A stretch of 6,702 nt of DNA, taken from contig CAYOOT010000111.1 in assembly GCA_964405665.1 (NCBI GenBank), forward strand, positions 1 to 6,702. Reading direction: 5' to 3'. The notes below the pieces were generated by a model, which was given only the letters and a program-made list of their open reading frames with translations, had not been told where the DNA came from and did not search any database. Made by a program: the position numbers and the translations under genes. Of this stretch, positions 1 through 5,534 are shown in pieces. This stretch comes from CAYOOT01 sp964405665 (GTDB lineage: Bacteria > Bdellovibrionota_C > UBA2361 > SZUA-149 > CAZDWZ01). Every line of letters begins with the position of its first letter. The stretch's first letter is position 1.

Positions 1-223
1 GATCAGGATGCTAAATGCAACTCTTTATGTGTAAACCGTATTTAGGGATTGACACTTTTTTCTACAGTCATGGAAAAACATGAACAGGAACATTGATTAT
101 AGAATTTTAGACTATCGACCAAGGCCATGACCAAGACAGAGGCTGAGATGAAGGCTGAGGCCGAGACAAAGACTGAGAACAAACAGTGAAATTCGTACTT
201 ATAGGCAATAGTCAGCTACATAC
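1..223. other. Non-coding left flank
   Basis: Apart from the hexamer repeat I see no supported gene here. A perfect TTGACA lies at 49-54, but no acceptable -10 box follows at the right spacing. No strong terminator hairpin is visible downstream of the leftward gene that ends at 224. None of the three leftward frames continues the homology to the neighbouring radical-SAM-like protein past the stop. Confidence 0.5.
117..180. repeat. Degenerate hexamer tandem repeat (RAGRCN-like)
   Basis: From 121 to 180 the plus strand divides exactly into ten hexamers, most of the form (A/G)AG(A/G)C(N), such as GAGGCT, GAGGCC, AAGACA, GAGACA and AAGACT; the periodicity can be followed back to about 117. Read in one frame it would encode alternating charged and small residues (Lys/Glu with Ala/Thr). 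That frame opens only at ATG 127 and closes at TGA after 20 codons without a Shine-Dalgarno sequence, so I treat it as DNA repeat and not as a gene. It lies just beyond the truncated 3' end of the leftward gene. Confidence 0.75.
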
Positions 224-688
224 CTACGAACACCAAATTTTATTTAATTTTTCTGTATACTCAACTTTGGTATGGAATTGCACTTTATCTTTGGAATTAA
301 TTAATAAGGGGACAGCTAAAAAAATCAAAGGAGAAGAAGTTTTAATAATTAATTTATGTGGATTGTTGTTCAATAAGATCTCAATAATTTGTAAGGCAAA
401 ATCAAAATTACTTTCTGAAGTGGTAAAAGGATCGCTGTAGCAACCAAGAAAAATTGTCGTCTCACTTAATTCTCCTTCCTGAGCCAAAGAACTTAAAATA
501 CTTTGCAAAACAGACCGCGGATGTCCCGCTGTTTTAAGCATCAAGTGTGTCTTTGCTTCAGATTCTTGGCCAAAATCTATAGTTTCCTGGCCTCGGCAAA
601 TCTGAAAACTGAGCGCTGCATGATCAAGATCAAGTAGTAAAATGTTTTGTTTTCTTGTTTCAGAAAGGCTCAAATTTAGATTTTGCAT
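224..688 (-). CDS. Truncated paralogue of the adjacent radical-SAM/SPL-like protein
   Basis: Hypothetical protein of 154 residues, role unknown. Residues 78-130 resemble residues 135-187 of the divergent gene at 920-1933: a hydrophobic strand, then SDPF (85-88 here, 142-145 there), a helix with FDFALQIIEILL against FDVIMGCLELL, then KLIIKTSSPLI against KIVFQTRSPMV. These are features of the spore-photoproduct-lyase-like radical SAM barrel. The protein stops about 20 residues later, so it lacks the last third of the paralogue, including the counterpart of the YTPGLPRIGERL segment. It has no CxxxCxxC motif; its cysteines (31, 83, 153) are scattered. I chose the ATG at 686-688 because AAAGG (plus-strand CCTTT 697-701) lies 8 bases upstream, much as in the paralogue; an upstream ATG at 724 would add 12 residues but has a poorer ribosome site. 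It could be a functional half-protein or a decaying duplicate. Confidence 0.6.
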   Translation of the reverse strand: MQNLNLSLSETRKQNILLLDLDHAALSFQICRGQETIDFGQESEAKTHLMLKTAGHPRSVLQSILSSLAQEGELSETTIFLGCYSDPFTTSESNFDFALQIIEILLNNNPHKLIIKTSSPLIFLAVPLLINSKDKVQFHTKVEYTEKLNKIWCS

Positions 689-726
689 TGCTATAACCTT
701 TGTTAGATTTTTATTAATTACCATAG

Positions 727-741
727 TTTAAGGCCCTTAAA
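727..741. promoter_or_regulatory. 15-bp palindrome upstream of the leftward gene
   Basis: TTTAAGG (727-733) and CCTTAAA (735-741) form a perfect 7-bp inverted repeat around one C. It sits 39 bases before the chosen start of the leftward gene, within its probable 5' leader or promoter. It could be a regulator-binding site or a chance AT-rich palindrome; no function is shown. Confidence 0.35.
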
Positions 742-796
742 GCTTCAGATGCCCAGAAAAATATCTAGTTTCAAATAACTTAAAGAAAAAAATTTT

Positions 797-818
797 GCAT
801 AGAATGCTTATTCTATGC
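797..818. promoter_or_regulatory. 9-bp inverted repeat in the divergent intergenic region
   Basis: GCATAGAAT (797-805) and ATTCTATGC (810-818) are perfect inverted arms around GCTT. On the minus strand the hairpin would be followed by four A and seven T residues, so it could stop or attenuate leftward transcription ahead of the leftward gene. Being central between two divergent paralogues, it could equally be an operator. The sequence does not decide between these. Confidence 0.5.
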
Positions 819-821
819 GTC

Positions 822-857
822 CTAAGATTAGGTTTAATTTACTTGAACTAAGATTAG
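822..857. repeat. Direct repeat of CTAAGATTAG overlapping a promoter
   Basis: The 10-mer CTAAGATTAG occurs at 822-831 and again at 848-857, 26 bases start to start. Each copy is itself an imperfect palindrome (CTAA and TTAG around GA). The second copy starts at the last base of the -35 box and covers the first part of the spacer of the promoter for the rightward gene. This is the layout expected of paired operators, but no regulator is known. Confidence 0.5.
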
Positions 858-871
858 TAAGTAGATATACT
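843..871 (+). promoter_or_regulatory. Sigma-70-type promoter for the radical-SAM-like gene
   Basis: TTGAAC at 843-848 serves as -35 box and TATACT at 866-871 as -10 box, with an ideal 17-base spacer. Transcription would start near 878 and give a leader of about 42 bases before the ATG at 920. This is the best promoter match in the window. One copy of the CTAAGATTAG repeat overlaps it, which suggests control by a DNA-binding protein. Confidence 0.65.
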
Positions 872-919
872 GGCTTTAGAAGTAGATGTAGTTAGTTCCA
901 AAATGATAAAAGGTTAATT

Positions 920-1933
920 ATGAAAAATAAACCGAGTGTTAATCAAACGGAAACTAATAGCCAAGGTTCTTCAATCAAGAAGACCACAGATAAACAAGGT
1001 AACTTTCAAAATCCGGATTTAAGCACAGATTTTGACCCAAAAAGCACTGAACTACAAACCAGCTGGGCATCATTGGCGGAAAGTATTTATTGTTTGAATG
1101 TCTATCCTAACGGCATTACACTTTCCATTCACAACAATCAAAGCAACCCCGATGAGGAAGGCTCACAAAAATTTTCTCCTCAACAATTCCATTTACGATT
1201 GAAAGAAACTAGCACTTATCAATTAGCAGAAGGTAAATATTTACTTTATAAAGAAAACTATAAGACAGCATTAGAAATGATTTTGTTACGCCTGCAAAAG
1301 AGCGGCAAGTTACAAACATCTGTCTGGTATTTTGGAACAGTCAGCGATCCTTTTCTTAACTTCCATAAAAAATTCGATGTGATTATGGGATGTTTGGAAT
1401 TACTGCAAAAATATATTCCCCAAAAAATTGTTTTCCAAACTCGTTCTCCAATGGTGATTTCAATTTTAGGAATGTTAAAATATCTTGGAGAAAGAGCAGT
1501 AACAGCAATTGCCATCGAAACAATTTCTGAAAAAGCCTTGGCTCGTTATACTCCTGGTCTTCCGAGAATTGGAGAAAGATTACTTGCTGCTGATGGTTTA
1601 AGAAAACAAGGCATCACTGTAAATTTACAAGTCTCTCCTTTACTTCCTTACGGAGATCCTAAAAGAGATGCTTGGGACTTTGCAGAAATTTTAGAGCAAC
1701 ATGCTGACTACATAACTTTTGGCTGCCTTGCCACAGGCGATGAACAGGAAGAAAAACAATTAAAACTGATTCCTTTAGCTCAAAGACTGGCTATAGATCA
1801 GCAATATTATTGGCTCAGACCTTTTAGTTATCAATATTTATTTCAAGGAATAAAGGCTCTGGCCCCAGAAAAGTTGCTCCTGCCAATCAAGGCATATGTG
1901 GCACCAAAGCAGTTAAAGCTATTTGCTGCCTAA
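920..1933 (+). CDS. SPL-like radical SAM-fold protein lacking the iron-sulfur cysteines
   Basis: Protein of 337 residues, function unknown. Residues 1-50 are polar and probably disordered. Residues 107-250 carry the signature of the spore-photoproduct-lyase-like radical SAM branch: GTVSDPF (139-145), QTRSPMVIS (173-181), an AIAIET strand (196-201), ARYTPGLPRIGERL (208-221) and VNLQVSPLLPYGD (234-246). Related enzymes use a 4Fe-4S cluster held by CxxxCxxC about 65-70 residues before the TDPY/SDPF motif. Here the equivalent stretch LNVYPNGITLSIHN (59-72) has Gly, Ser and Asn where the cysteines would be expected, and the whole protein has only three separated cysteines (58, 158, 269). Classical radical SAM chemistry is therefore unlikely. 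The start is supported by AAAAGG (908-913) 6 bases upstream and by the lack of a later Met before residue 120. It ends in three tandem in-frame TAA codons (1931-1939). The leftward gene is a shortened paralogue. Confidence 0.8.
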   Translation: MKNKPSVNQTETNSQGSSIKKTTDKQGNFQNPDLSTDFDPKSTELQTSWASLAESIYCLNVYPNGITLSIHNNQSNPDEEGSQKFSPQQFHLRLKETSTYQLAEGKYLLYKENYKTALEMILLRLQKSGKLQTSVWYFGTVSDPFLNFHKKFDVIMGCLELLQKYIPQKIVFQTRSPMVISILGMLKYLGERAVTAIAIETISEKALARYTPGLPRIGERLLAADGLRKQGITVNLQVSPLLPYGDPKRDAWDFAEILEQHADYITFGCLATGDEQEEKQLKLIPLAQRLAIDQQYYWLRPFSYQYLFQGIKALAPEKLLLPIKAYVAPKQLKLFAA

Positions 1934-1955
1934 TAATAAGGACACTTTATCTGCA

Positions 1956-1979
1956 AAATGCAGGGGTGCCCCTGCATTT
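1956..1979 (+). terminator. Hairpin terminator after the radical-SAM-like gene; REP-like
   Basis: AAATGCAGGGG (1956-1966) and CCCCTGCATTT (1969-1979) form a perfect 11-bp inverted repeat, 23 bases past the stop codon. The following bases are AT-rich but not a clean T run, so termination may be moderate. Read on the minus strand, 1978-1964 gives AATGCAGGGGCACCC, which differs at one base in 15 from the start of the REP arm at 6574-6588, so this may be a degenerate REP copy used as a terminator. Confidence 0.6.
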
Positions 1980-2014
1980 AATTAATTGGCATTTCCTCCG
2001 CTTAGAACTATTTT

Positions 2015-2043
2015 TTGACTTTATCTTAATAATTTCCTAATAA
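2015..2043 (+). promoter_or_regulatory. Possible promoter for the LPS core operon
   Basis: TTGACT (2015-2020) and TAATAA (2038-2043) are separated by 17 bases. The -35 box is good, but the -10 box lacks the conserved final T. If used, the transcript would include the strong hairpin at 2075-2121 in its leader, implying read-through or attenuation. No clearly better promoter is visible between that hairpin and the first operon gene; a second TTGACT at 2137-2142 has no -10 partner. Confidence 0.3.
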
Positions 2044-2074
2044 AGACTGCGGAATTAAAACCCCTGAACAATTT

Positions 2075-2130
2075 AGGTTAACCCGCCCTTGTCGATAAAA
2101 TCGGCAAGGGCGGGTTAACCTCGGATTTTT
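2075..2130 (+). terminator. Long perfect hairpin with T tail in the operon leader region
   Basis: AGGTTAACCCGCCCTTG (2075-2091) is matched by its exact reverse complement at 2105-2121. Inner bases extend the stem by a G-U pair and about four more pairs to a small A-rich loop. Five T residues follow at 2126-2130, four bases past the stem. Each arm also holds the 8-bp palindrome GGTTAACC. It could be an intrinsic terminator that insulates the operon, an attenuator, or a dispersed palindromic element; it is far more GC-rich than its surroundings. Confidence 0.6.
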
Positions 2131-2182
2131 AGATTTTTGACTTCAATAATGATTTAATGCGTAAGTAAGACGGTTTAATTTT

Positions 2183-2746
2183 GTGCATAAAATAGTGTTT
2201 TTAGATCGAGATGGAACTATTTGCGAAGACTTTGGTCAACAGACTAAACCTTCGGACATCCAAATTTTTCCTGGTGCGGCTCAAGGCATTGCTTTATTAA
2301 AAAGCGTAGGATTTAAAACAATTATAGTTACAAACCAGTCCAAAATTGGCCGGGGATTTTCCAGTAAAGAAGAAGTAGAGGAAGCAAATAACGTTTGCGT
2401 AAAACAGTTGATTGCTGAAAATAAACAAGCAATTATTGACCAGGTCTGCTTTTGCCCGCATCTTGCTACTGATAACTGTGATTGCCGAAAGCCAAAAATC
2501 GGCATGATCGCAGCCGAAAATTTTCCTTATCGCTTTAACTCCGAGCAATCTTGGATGATTGGTGATAAGTGTCTTGATTTAGAATTTGGAATAAACTTAG
2601 GAATACCAGTGAACCAATGTTTATTATTGCTTACTGGTCATGGAGAGGAAGAACTGGAAAATACAAAAAATAAATTTGGAAATGATTTAAAAGTTTTTCC
2701 CAGTTTGATTGAGGCTTGTACCCATATTAGAGGAGGTATAAAATAA
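2183..2746 (+). CDS. gmhB: D-glycero-D-manno-heptose-1,7-bisphosphate 7-phosphatase, GmhB-type HAD hydrolase
   Basis: Cytoplasmic HAD-superfamily phosphatase of 187 residues, close to the usual GmhB length. In the heptose pathway it removes the 7-phosphate from the sugar bisphosphate before nucleotide activation. Visible motifs in order: FLDRDGT (6-12, with the nucleophile Asp8 and acid/base Asp10), VTNQS (49-53), the GmhB-type zinc loop with CPH (91-93) and CDC (99-101), RKP (102-104), and GDKCLDL (127-133) for magnesium. The zinc loop separates it from generic HAD proteins, although histidinol-phosphate phosphatases of the same family share it; the neighbouring heptosyltransferases favour the heptose role. 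The start is GTG at 2183, just before the first beta strand; its ribosome site is weak, and an in-frame TAA at 2162 limits upstream extension. The stop overlaps the next start by one base. Confidence 0.82.
   Translation: MHKIVFLDRDGTICEDFGQQTKPSDIQIFPGAAQGIALLKSVGFKTIIVTNQSKIGRGFSSKEEVEEANNVCVKQLIAENKQAIIDQVCFCPHLATDNCDCRKPKIGMIAAENFPYRFNSEQSWMIGDKCLDLEFGINLGIPVNQCLLLLTGHGEEELENTKNKFGNDLKVFPSLIEACTHIRGGIK
2731..2736 (+). promoter_or_regulatory. Strong Shine-Dalgarno of the epimerase gene
   Basis: AGGAGG at 2731-2736 lies 9 bases before the ATG at 2746 and inside the 3' end of the phosphatase gene. It is the best ribosome-binding site in the window and fixes the epimerase start, which overlaps the phosphatase stop by one base (TAATG). 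Confidence 0.85.
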
Positions 2747-3702
2747 TGCGCTGCGTTATCACCGGAGTTGCCGGATTTATTGGATCGAGCATTGCAGATA
2801 AATTATTAAGTGAAGGTCATGAAGTAATCGGTATCGATTGCTTTATTGATTACTACCCCAGAGCAATGAAAGAAAAAAATCTTTCTTTTGCTAAAAGCTT
2901 TAATAATTTTCAATTCATTGAAGGTAATCTTTTAAATTTAGATTTACCTAAAATTCTTGCAGGCACGGAAATAATATTTCACCAGGCTGCTCAAGCAGGA
3001 GTTCGTGCTAGTTGGGGAAAAGACTTTGCGATTTACACCGACAATAATATCTTGGCCAGCCAAGTACTTTTAGAAACAACTCGTTTACCACAAATCAAAG
3101 AAAATCTTAAAAAAGTAGTTTATGCTTCTAGCTCATCGGTTTACGGCGATGCAGAAAGCTTACCCACCAAAGAAACCGCACTTCCTTGTCCGGTTAGTCC
3201 TTATGGAGTATCGAAATTAGCAGCAGAACATTTAATGGTGCTTTATACAAAGGAATTTGGCATCCCTACTGCCAGTCTGCGATATTTTACAGTCTATGGT
3301 CCTCGCCAAAGACCGGACATGGCTTTTCATCGTTTCATCAAAGCCACATTAAGTGGAGAAGAAATAACAATTTACGGAGACGGAGAACAATCCAGGGATT
3401 TTACCTTTATCAGTGACGCAGTAAACGCCAATATCTCTGCCGGATTAAGTACCGCAGCAGAATTGGTTTATAATATCGGTGGCGGGTCCAGGGTAACTGT
3501 TAATCAAGTCCTAAAAACTATCGAAGAAATTTCCGGGATTAAACCCAAAGTCAATTATATTGCAAGGCAATTGGGAGACGTCAAACATACCAGTGCCGAC
3601 ACTTCTCGAGCAGCAAAAGCTTTAGCCTATGCTCCTCAGGTAAAATTAGTAGAAGGATTAAAGGCCGAGATGGAATGGCTAAAAGTCCTCAATAAAAAAT
3701 GA
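2746..3702 (+). CDS. NAD-dependent nucleotide-sugar epimerase, extended SDR family (UDP-glucuronate/UDP-glucose 4-epimerase type)
   Basis: Cytoplasmic enzyme of 318 residues, typical of extended short-chain dehydrogenases acting on nucleotide sugars. The Rossmann NAD-binding motif TGVAGFIGS is at 6-14, with Asp31 at the end of the second strand for the adenosine ribose. The catalytic residues are in SSSSVYG (128-134) and PYGVSK (152-157), giving Tyr153 and Lys157. VYGPRQRPDMAF (183-194) and IYGDGEQSRDFTFISD (209-224) are the sugar-nucleotide-binding segments shared by UDP-glucose and UDP-glucuronate 4-epimerases and decarboxylases. The DYYPRA stretch (35-40) is closest to glucuronate-type epimerases as I recall them. 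Despite its place after gmhB, it does not look like the ADP-heptose 6-epimerase HldD. The exact substrate cannot be read from sequence; it probably supplies a precursor for core or O-antigen sugars. Confidence 0.85.
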   Translation: MRCVITGVAGFIGSSIADKLLSEGHEVIGIDCFIDYYPRAMKEKNLSFAKSFNNFQFIEGNLLNLDLPKILAGTEIIFHQAAQAGVRASWGKDFAIYTDNNILASQVLLETTRLPQIKENLKKVVYASSSSVYGDAESLPTKETALPCPVSPYGVSKLAAEHLMVLYTKEFGIPTASLRYFTVYGPRQRPDMAFHRFIKATLSGEEITIYGDGEQSRDFTFISDAVNANISAGLSTAAELVYNIGGGSRVTVNQVLKTIEEISGIKPKVNYIARQLGDVKHTSADTSRAAKALAYAPQVKLVEGLKAEMEWLKVLNKK

Positions 3703-3746
3703 AAATATATTTAATTACTGGCAACGATAAGTGCGGGAAATTGTGA
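3699..3746 (+). other. 15-codon mini-ORF bridging the epimerase and heptosyltransferase genes
   Basis: An ATG at 3699 overlaps the epimerase stop (ATGA) and opens a 15-residue frame, MKIYLITGNDKCGKL, ending at TGA 3744-3746, only 8 bases before the ATG of the next gene. It has no Shine-Dalgarno of its own. It could carry terminating ribosomes to the next start, or be a relic of a lost gene start, or be chance. Confidence 0.25.
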
Positions 3747-3754
3747 GCGCTGAC

Positions 3755-4807
3755 ATGAAGATTCTTATTGTGCAAACCGGCTTTATCGGCGATGTAATTT
3801 TATCCACTCCAGTATTTAGCAATTTGCGCAAACAATATCCGCAAGCGGAAATCCATTTAATGACTACGCCAGAAGCAAGAGGATTATTTGACTCTGATCA
3901 AAACTTAAATTTGGTTTTTGCTTTTGATAAACGGGGAGAACATTCGGGCTGGGAAGGTTTTTTGCAAATACGCAACCTCCTGAAACAAGAAAAATATGAT
4001 TTGGTGTTCAGTCTTCATAAATCATATCGTACTGCATTATTGTTATTTTTATCCCGAATTCCGCAGCGCTATGGTTTTAAGGAAGCTAAATTAAACTTTC
4101 TCTATTCCAAAACTGTTTCTCGCAACAATTACACTCATGAGGCTTTAAGAAATCTTTGTATTTTGGAAAATATCAATCTTCATGTTAAAGAATTGGATTC
4201 ACAATTAAATTTAAATTTCTCCGATCAAACATTAGCTGAAGCAAAAAAAGTTTTGAGTTTTTTAAATCCCAATCAAAAAATAGTGGGTCTAGCACCGGGT
4301 AGTGTTTGGGCTACTAAGCGCTGGACCAAAGAAGGATTTGCTGAGACTGCCAAAAAATTATATGAAACTGGACATCAAATAGTTTTAATTGGCGGTCCCC
4401 AAGATCGGGAACTTGCCAAAGAAATTGAAAAAATCGCTCAACTGGAATTATTAAATTTAACCGGGAAAACCAATCTCGCCACATCCGCTGCTGTTATTTC
4501 ACATTTAGATTTATTAATTACTAATGATAGCGCTCCTTTGCATTTAGCCGCAGCTTGTAAAATCCCTGTTGTTGCGCTCTTTTGTGCCACAGTTCCCGAA
4601 TTTGGTTTTGGTCCTTGGAGTGTTTCACATATCAATCTAGGAGTTGATTCACTATCTTGTCGACCTTGCTCCCCCCATGGGAAACAATACTGTCCGACAG
4701 GAACTCATGCTTGTCAAAAAGATATTTCTGTAAATAGCGTAGTAACGGCGGCAAAACATTTATTAAAAAAAGAAATAAAAACAGATGCAGCAAATTCTTT
4801 ACAGTAA
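3755..4807 (+). CDS. waaF: Lipopolysaccharide heptosyltransferase, GT9 family (WaaF-like)
   Basis: Glycosyltransferase of 350 residues, the usual GT9 length, expected to act on the cytoplasmic face of the inner membrane and transfer heptose from ADP-heptose to the growing LPS core. The N-terminus MKILIVQTGFIGDVILSTPV is the GT9 signature; Asp13 matches the catalytic-base position of E. coli WaaC/WaaF. The nucleotide-binding half shows LAPGSVWATKRW (179-190), VLIGGPQD (210-217), LTGKTNL (235-241) and ITNDSAPLHLAAA (255-267). A four-cysteine segment near the C-terminus (Cys302, 305, 313, 320; spacing CX2C X7 C X6 C) is common in non-enterobacterial members. The ATG at 3755 is preferred over GTG 3731 because it gives the standard N-terminus; neither has a good ribosome site, so translation may depend on the upstream gene. 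The heptosyltransferase II label rests on the KRW motif and could be another GT9 specificity. Confidence 0.85.
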   Translation: MKILIVQTGFIGDVILSTPVFSNLRKQYPQAEIHLMTTPEARGLFDSDQNLNLVFAFDKRGEHSGWEGFLQIRNLLKQEKYDLVFSLHKSYRTALLLFLSRIPQRYGFKEAKLNFLYSKTVSRNNYTHEALRNLCILENINLHVKELDSQLNLNFSDQTLAEAKKVLSFLNPNQKIVGLAPGSVWATKRWTKEGFAETAKKLYETGHQIVLIGGPQDRELAKEIEKIAQLELLNLTGKTNLATSAAVISHLDLLITNDSAPLHLAAACKIPVVALFCATVPEFGFGPWSVSHINLGVDSLSCRPCSPHGKQYCPTGTHACQKDISVNSVVTAAKHLLKKEIKTDAANSLQ

Positions 4808-5534
4808 ATATTGTCTGGAATCATCAAATAAGCAAGATAAGCAATTCCTGCAAAATGAACTTGTGCAATTAACAATGATCTCCAAAATTCAAAGCCGCAA
4901 AAAGTTCAAACAAGGACGCGGCTTGGTGCAAGAAATTCCTTTATCCAATCAAAAAGCATTTATTAAATCATTTTTGCGCGGCGGGCTAATTAGCCAATTA
5001 ATTGAAAATAAATTCCTCCATACACATTTTTGCAAGGATGTTTATTGTATAAAATATCGTCCTTTTGGAGAATTGAAAATCCTGGAAAATTTATATGCTC
5101 AAGGGATTCCTGTTCCCAAACCCTTAGCGGCTTATGTCAAAACGTCTTGCTTCGGTTTATTATATCAGGGGGCAATCGCTACAGAAAAAATCCATGGTGC
5201 AAAAAATTTGTTATCAATTATTAAAGAATCCAAAGATTCAAAAGATCCTTCTTTAAACGAATGGGTTAAAAATATTTCTCTGGAAGCTGGTAAAATTTCC
5301 AAAAAAATATTGAATGCCGGAATTTTTCATGTAGATTTACATTTGGGAAATGTTTTGCTTGACCAAAATAACAATGTTTTTATTATTGATTTTGACAGGG
5401 CAGTTTTTTTTAACGAAAGACAAAAAACATCCATTTACAAAAAAACAATTTCCCGTTGGCTTAAATCTTGTAAAAAATATCAAGTGGAAGAAATTGCCGG
5501 AAAGTATTTCATTGAGGGTTTCAATAATGTCTAA
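4785..5534 (+). CDS. Lipopolysaccharide core kinase, Kdo/WaaP family
   Basis: Protein of 249 residues with a minimal protein-kinase-like fold, expected to phosphorylate Kdo or heptose of the LPS inner core in the cytoplasm. Seen in order: GRG (44-46) in the nucleotide-binding loop, FIKSFLRGGL (59-68) with Lys61 as likely ATP-binding lysine and the RGG typical of Kdo kinases, Glu96 in the helix RPFGELKILENL, PVPKPLAA (109-116), ATEKIHGAKNL (132-142), the catalytic loop HVDLHLGN (182-189) with Asp184 and Asn189, and IDFDRA (201-206) in place of the DFG metal site. All key residues are present. The start at 4785 lies 23 bases inside the preceding gene and has a weak ribosome site; ATG 4875 is possible but would shorten the N-terminal region. 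Its position between two heptosyltransferases supports a core-sugar acceptor; Kdo and heptose cannot be told apart here. Confidence 0.82.
   Translation: MQQILYSKYCLESSNKQDKQFLQNELVQLTMISKIQSRKKFKQGRGLVQEIPLSNQKAFIKSFLRGGLISQLIENKFLHTHFCKDVYCIKYRPFGELKILENLYAQGIPVPKPLAAYVKTSCFGLLYQGAIATEKIHGAKNLLSIIKESKDSKDPSLNEWVKNISLEAGKISKKILNAGIFHVDLHLGNVLLDQNNNVFIIDFDRAVFFNERQKTSIYKKTISRWLKSCKKYQVEEIAGKYFIEGFNNV
5514..5518 (+). promoter_or_regulatory. Shine-Dalgarno of the second heptosyltransferase
   Basis: GAGGG at 5514-5518 lies 8 bases before the ATG at 5527, inside the end of the kinase gene. It supports the ATG 5527 start over the longer open frame, which reaches back to 5350 through kinase-coding DNA. 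Confidence 0.7.

Noticed and set aside
49..54. Perfect TTGACA -35 box
   Set aside because: No acceptable -10 hexamer at 15-19 bases and no gene downstream on that strand.
127..189. 20-codon frame over the hexamer repeat
   Set aside because: Composition is dictated by the DNA repeat and there is no ribosome site; better described as a repeat.
186..440. Plus-strand open frame of 84 codons (GTG start)
   Set aside because: It lies largely antisense to the leftward radical-SAM-like paralogue, has no ribosome site and no recognisable motif; the minus-strand gene has homology support.
1956..2121. The two hairpins as a CRISPR-like repeat pair
   Set aside because: The stems differ in sequence and length and there is no regular spacer pattern or cas gene.
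3739..3755. Sequence TTGTGAGCGCT resembling half of a symmetric lac operator
   Set aside because: Only one half-site matches well, it lies within an operon and not at a promoter, and no LacI-type regulator is nearby; most likely chance.
5350..5526. N-terminal extension of the second heptosyltransferase in the longest open frame
   Set aside because: It overlaps the kinase catalytic region in another frame; the GT9 signature begins right after ATG 5527, which has its own Shine-Dalgarno.
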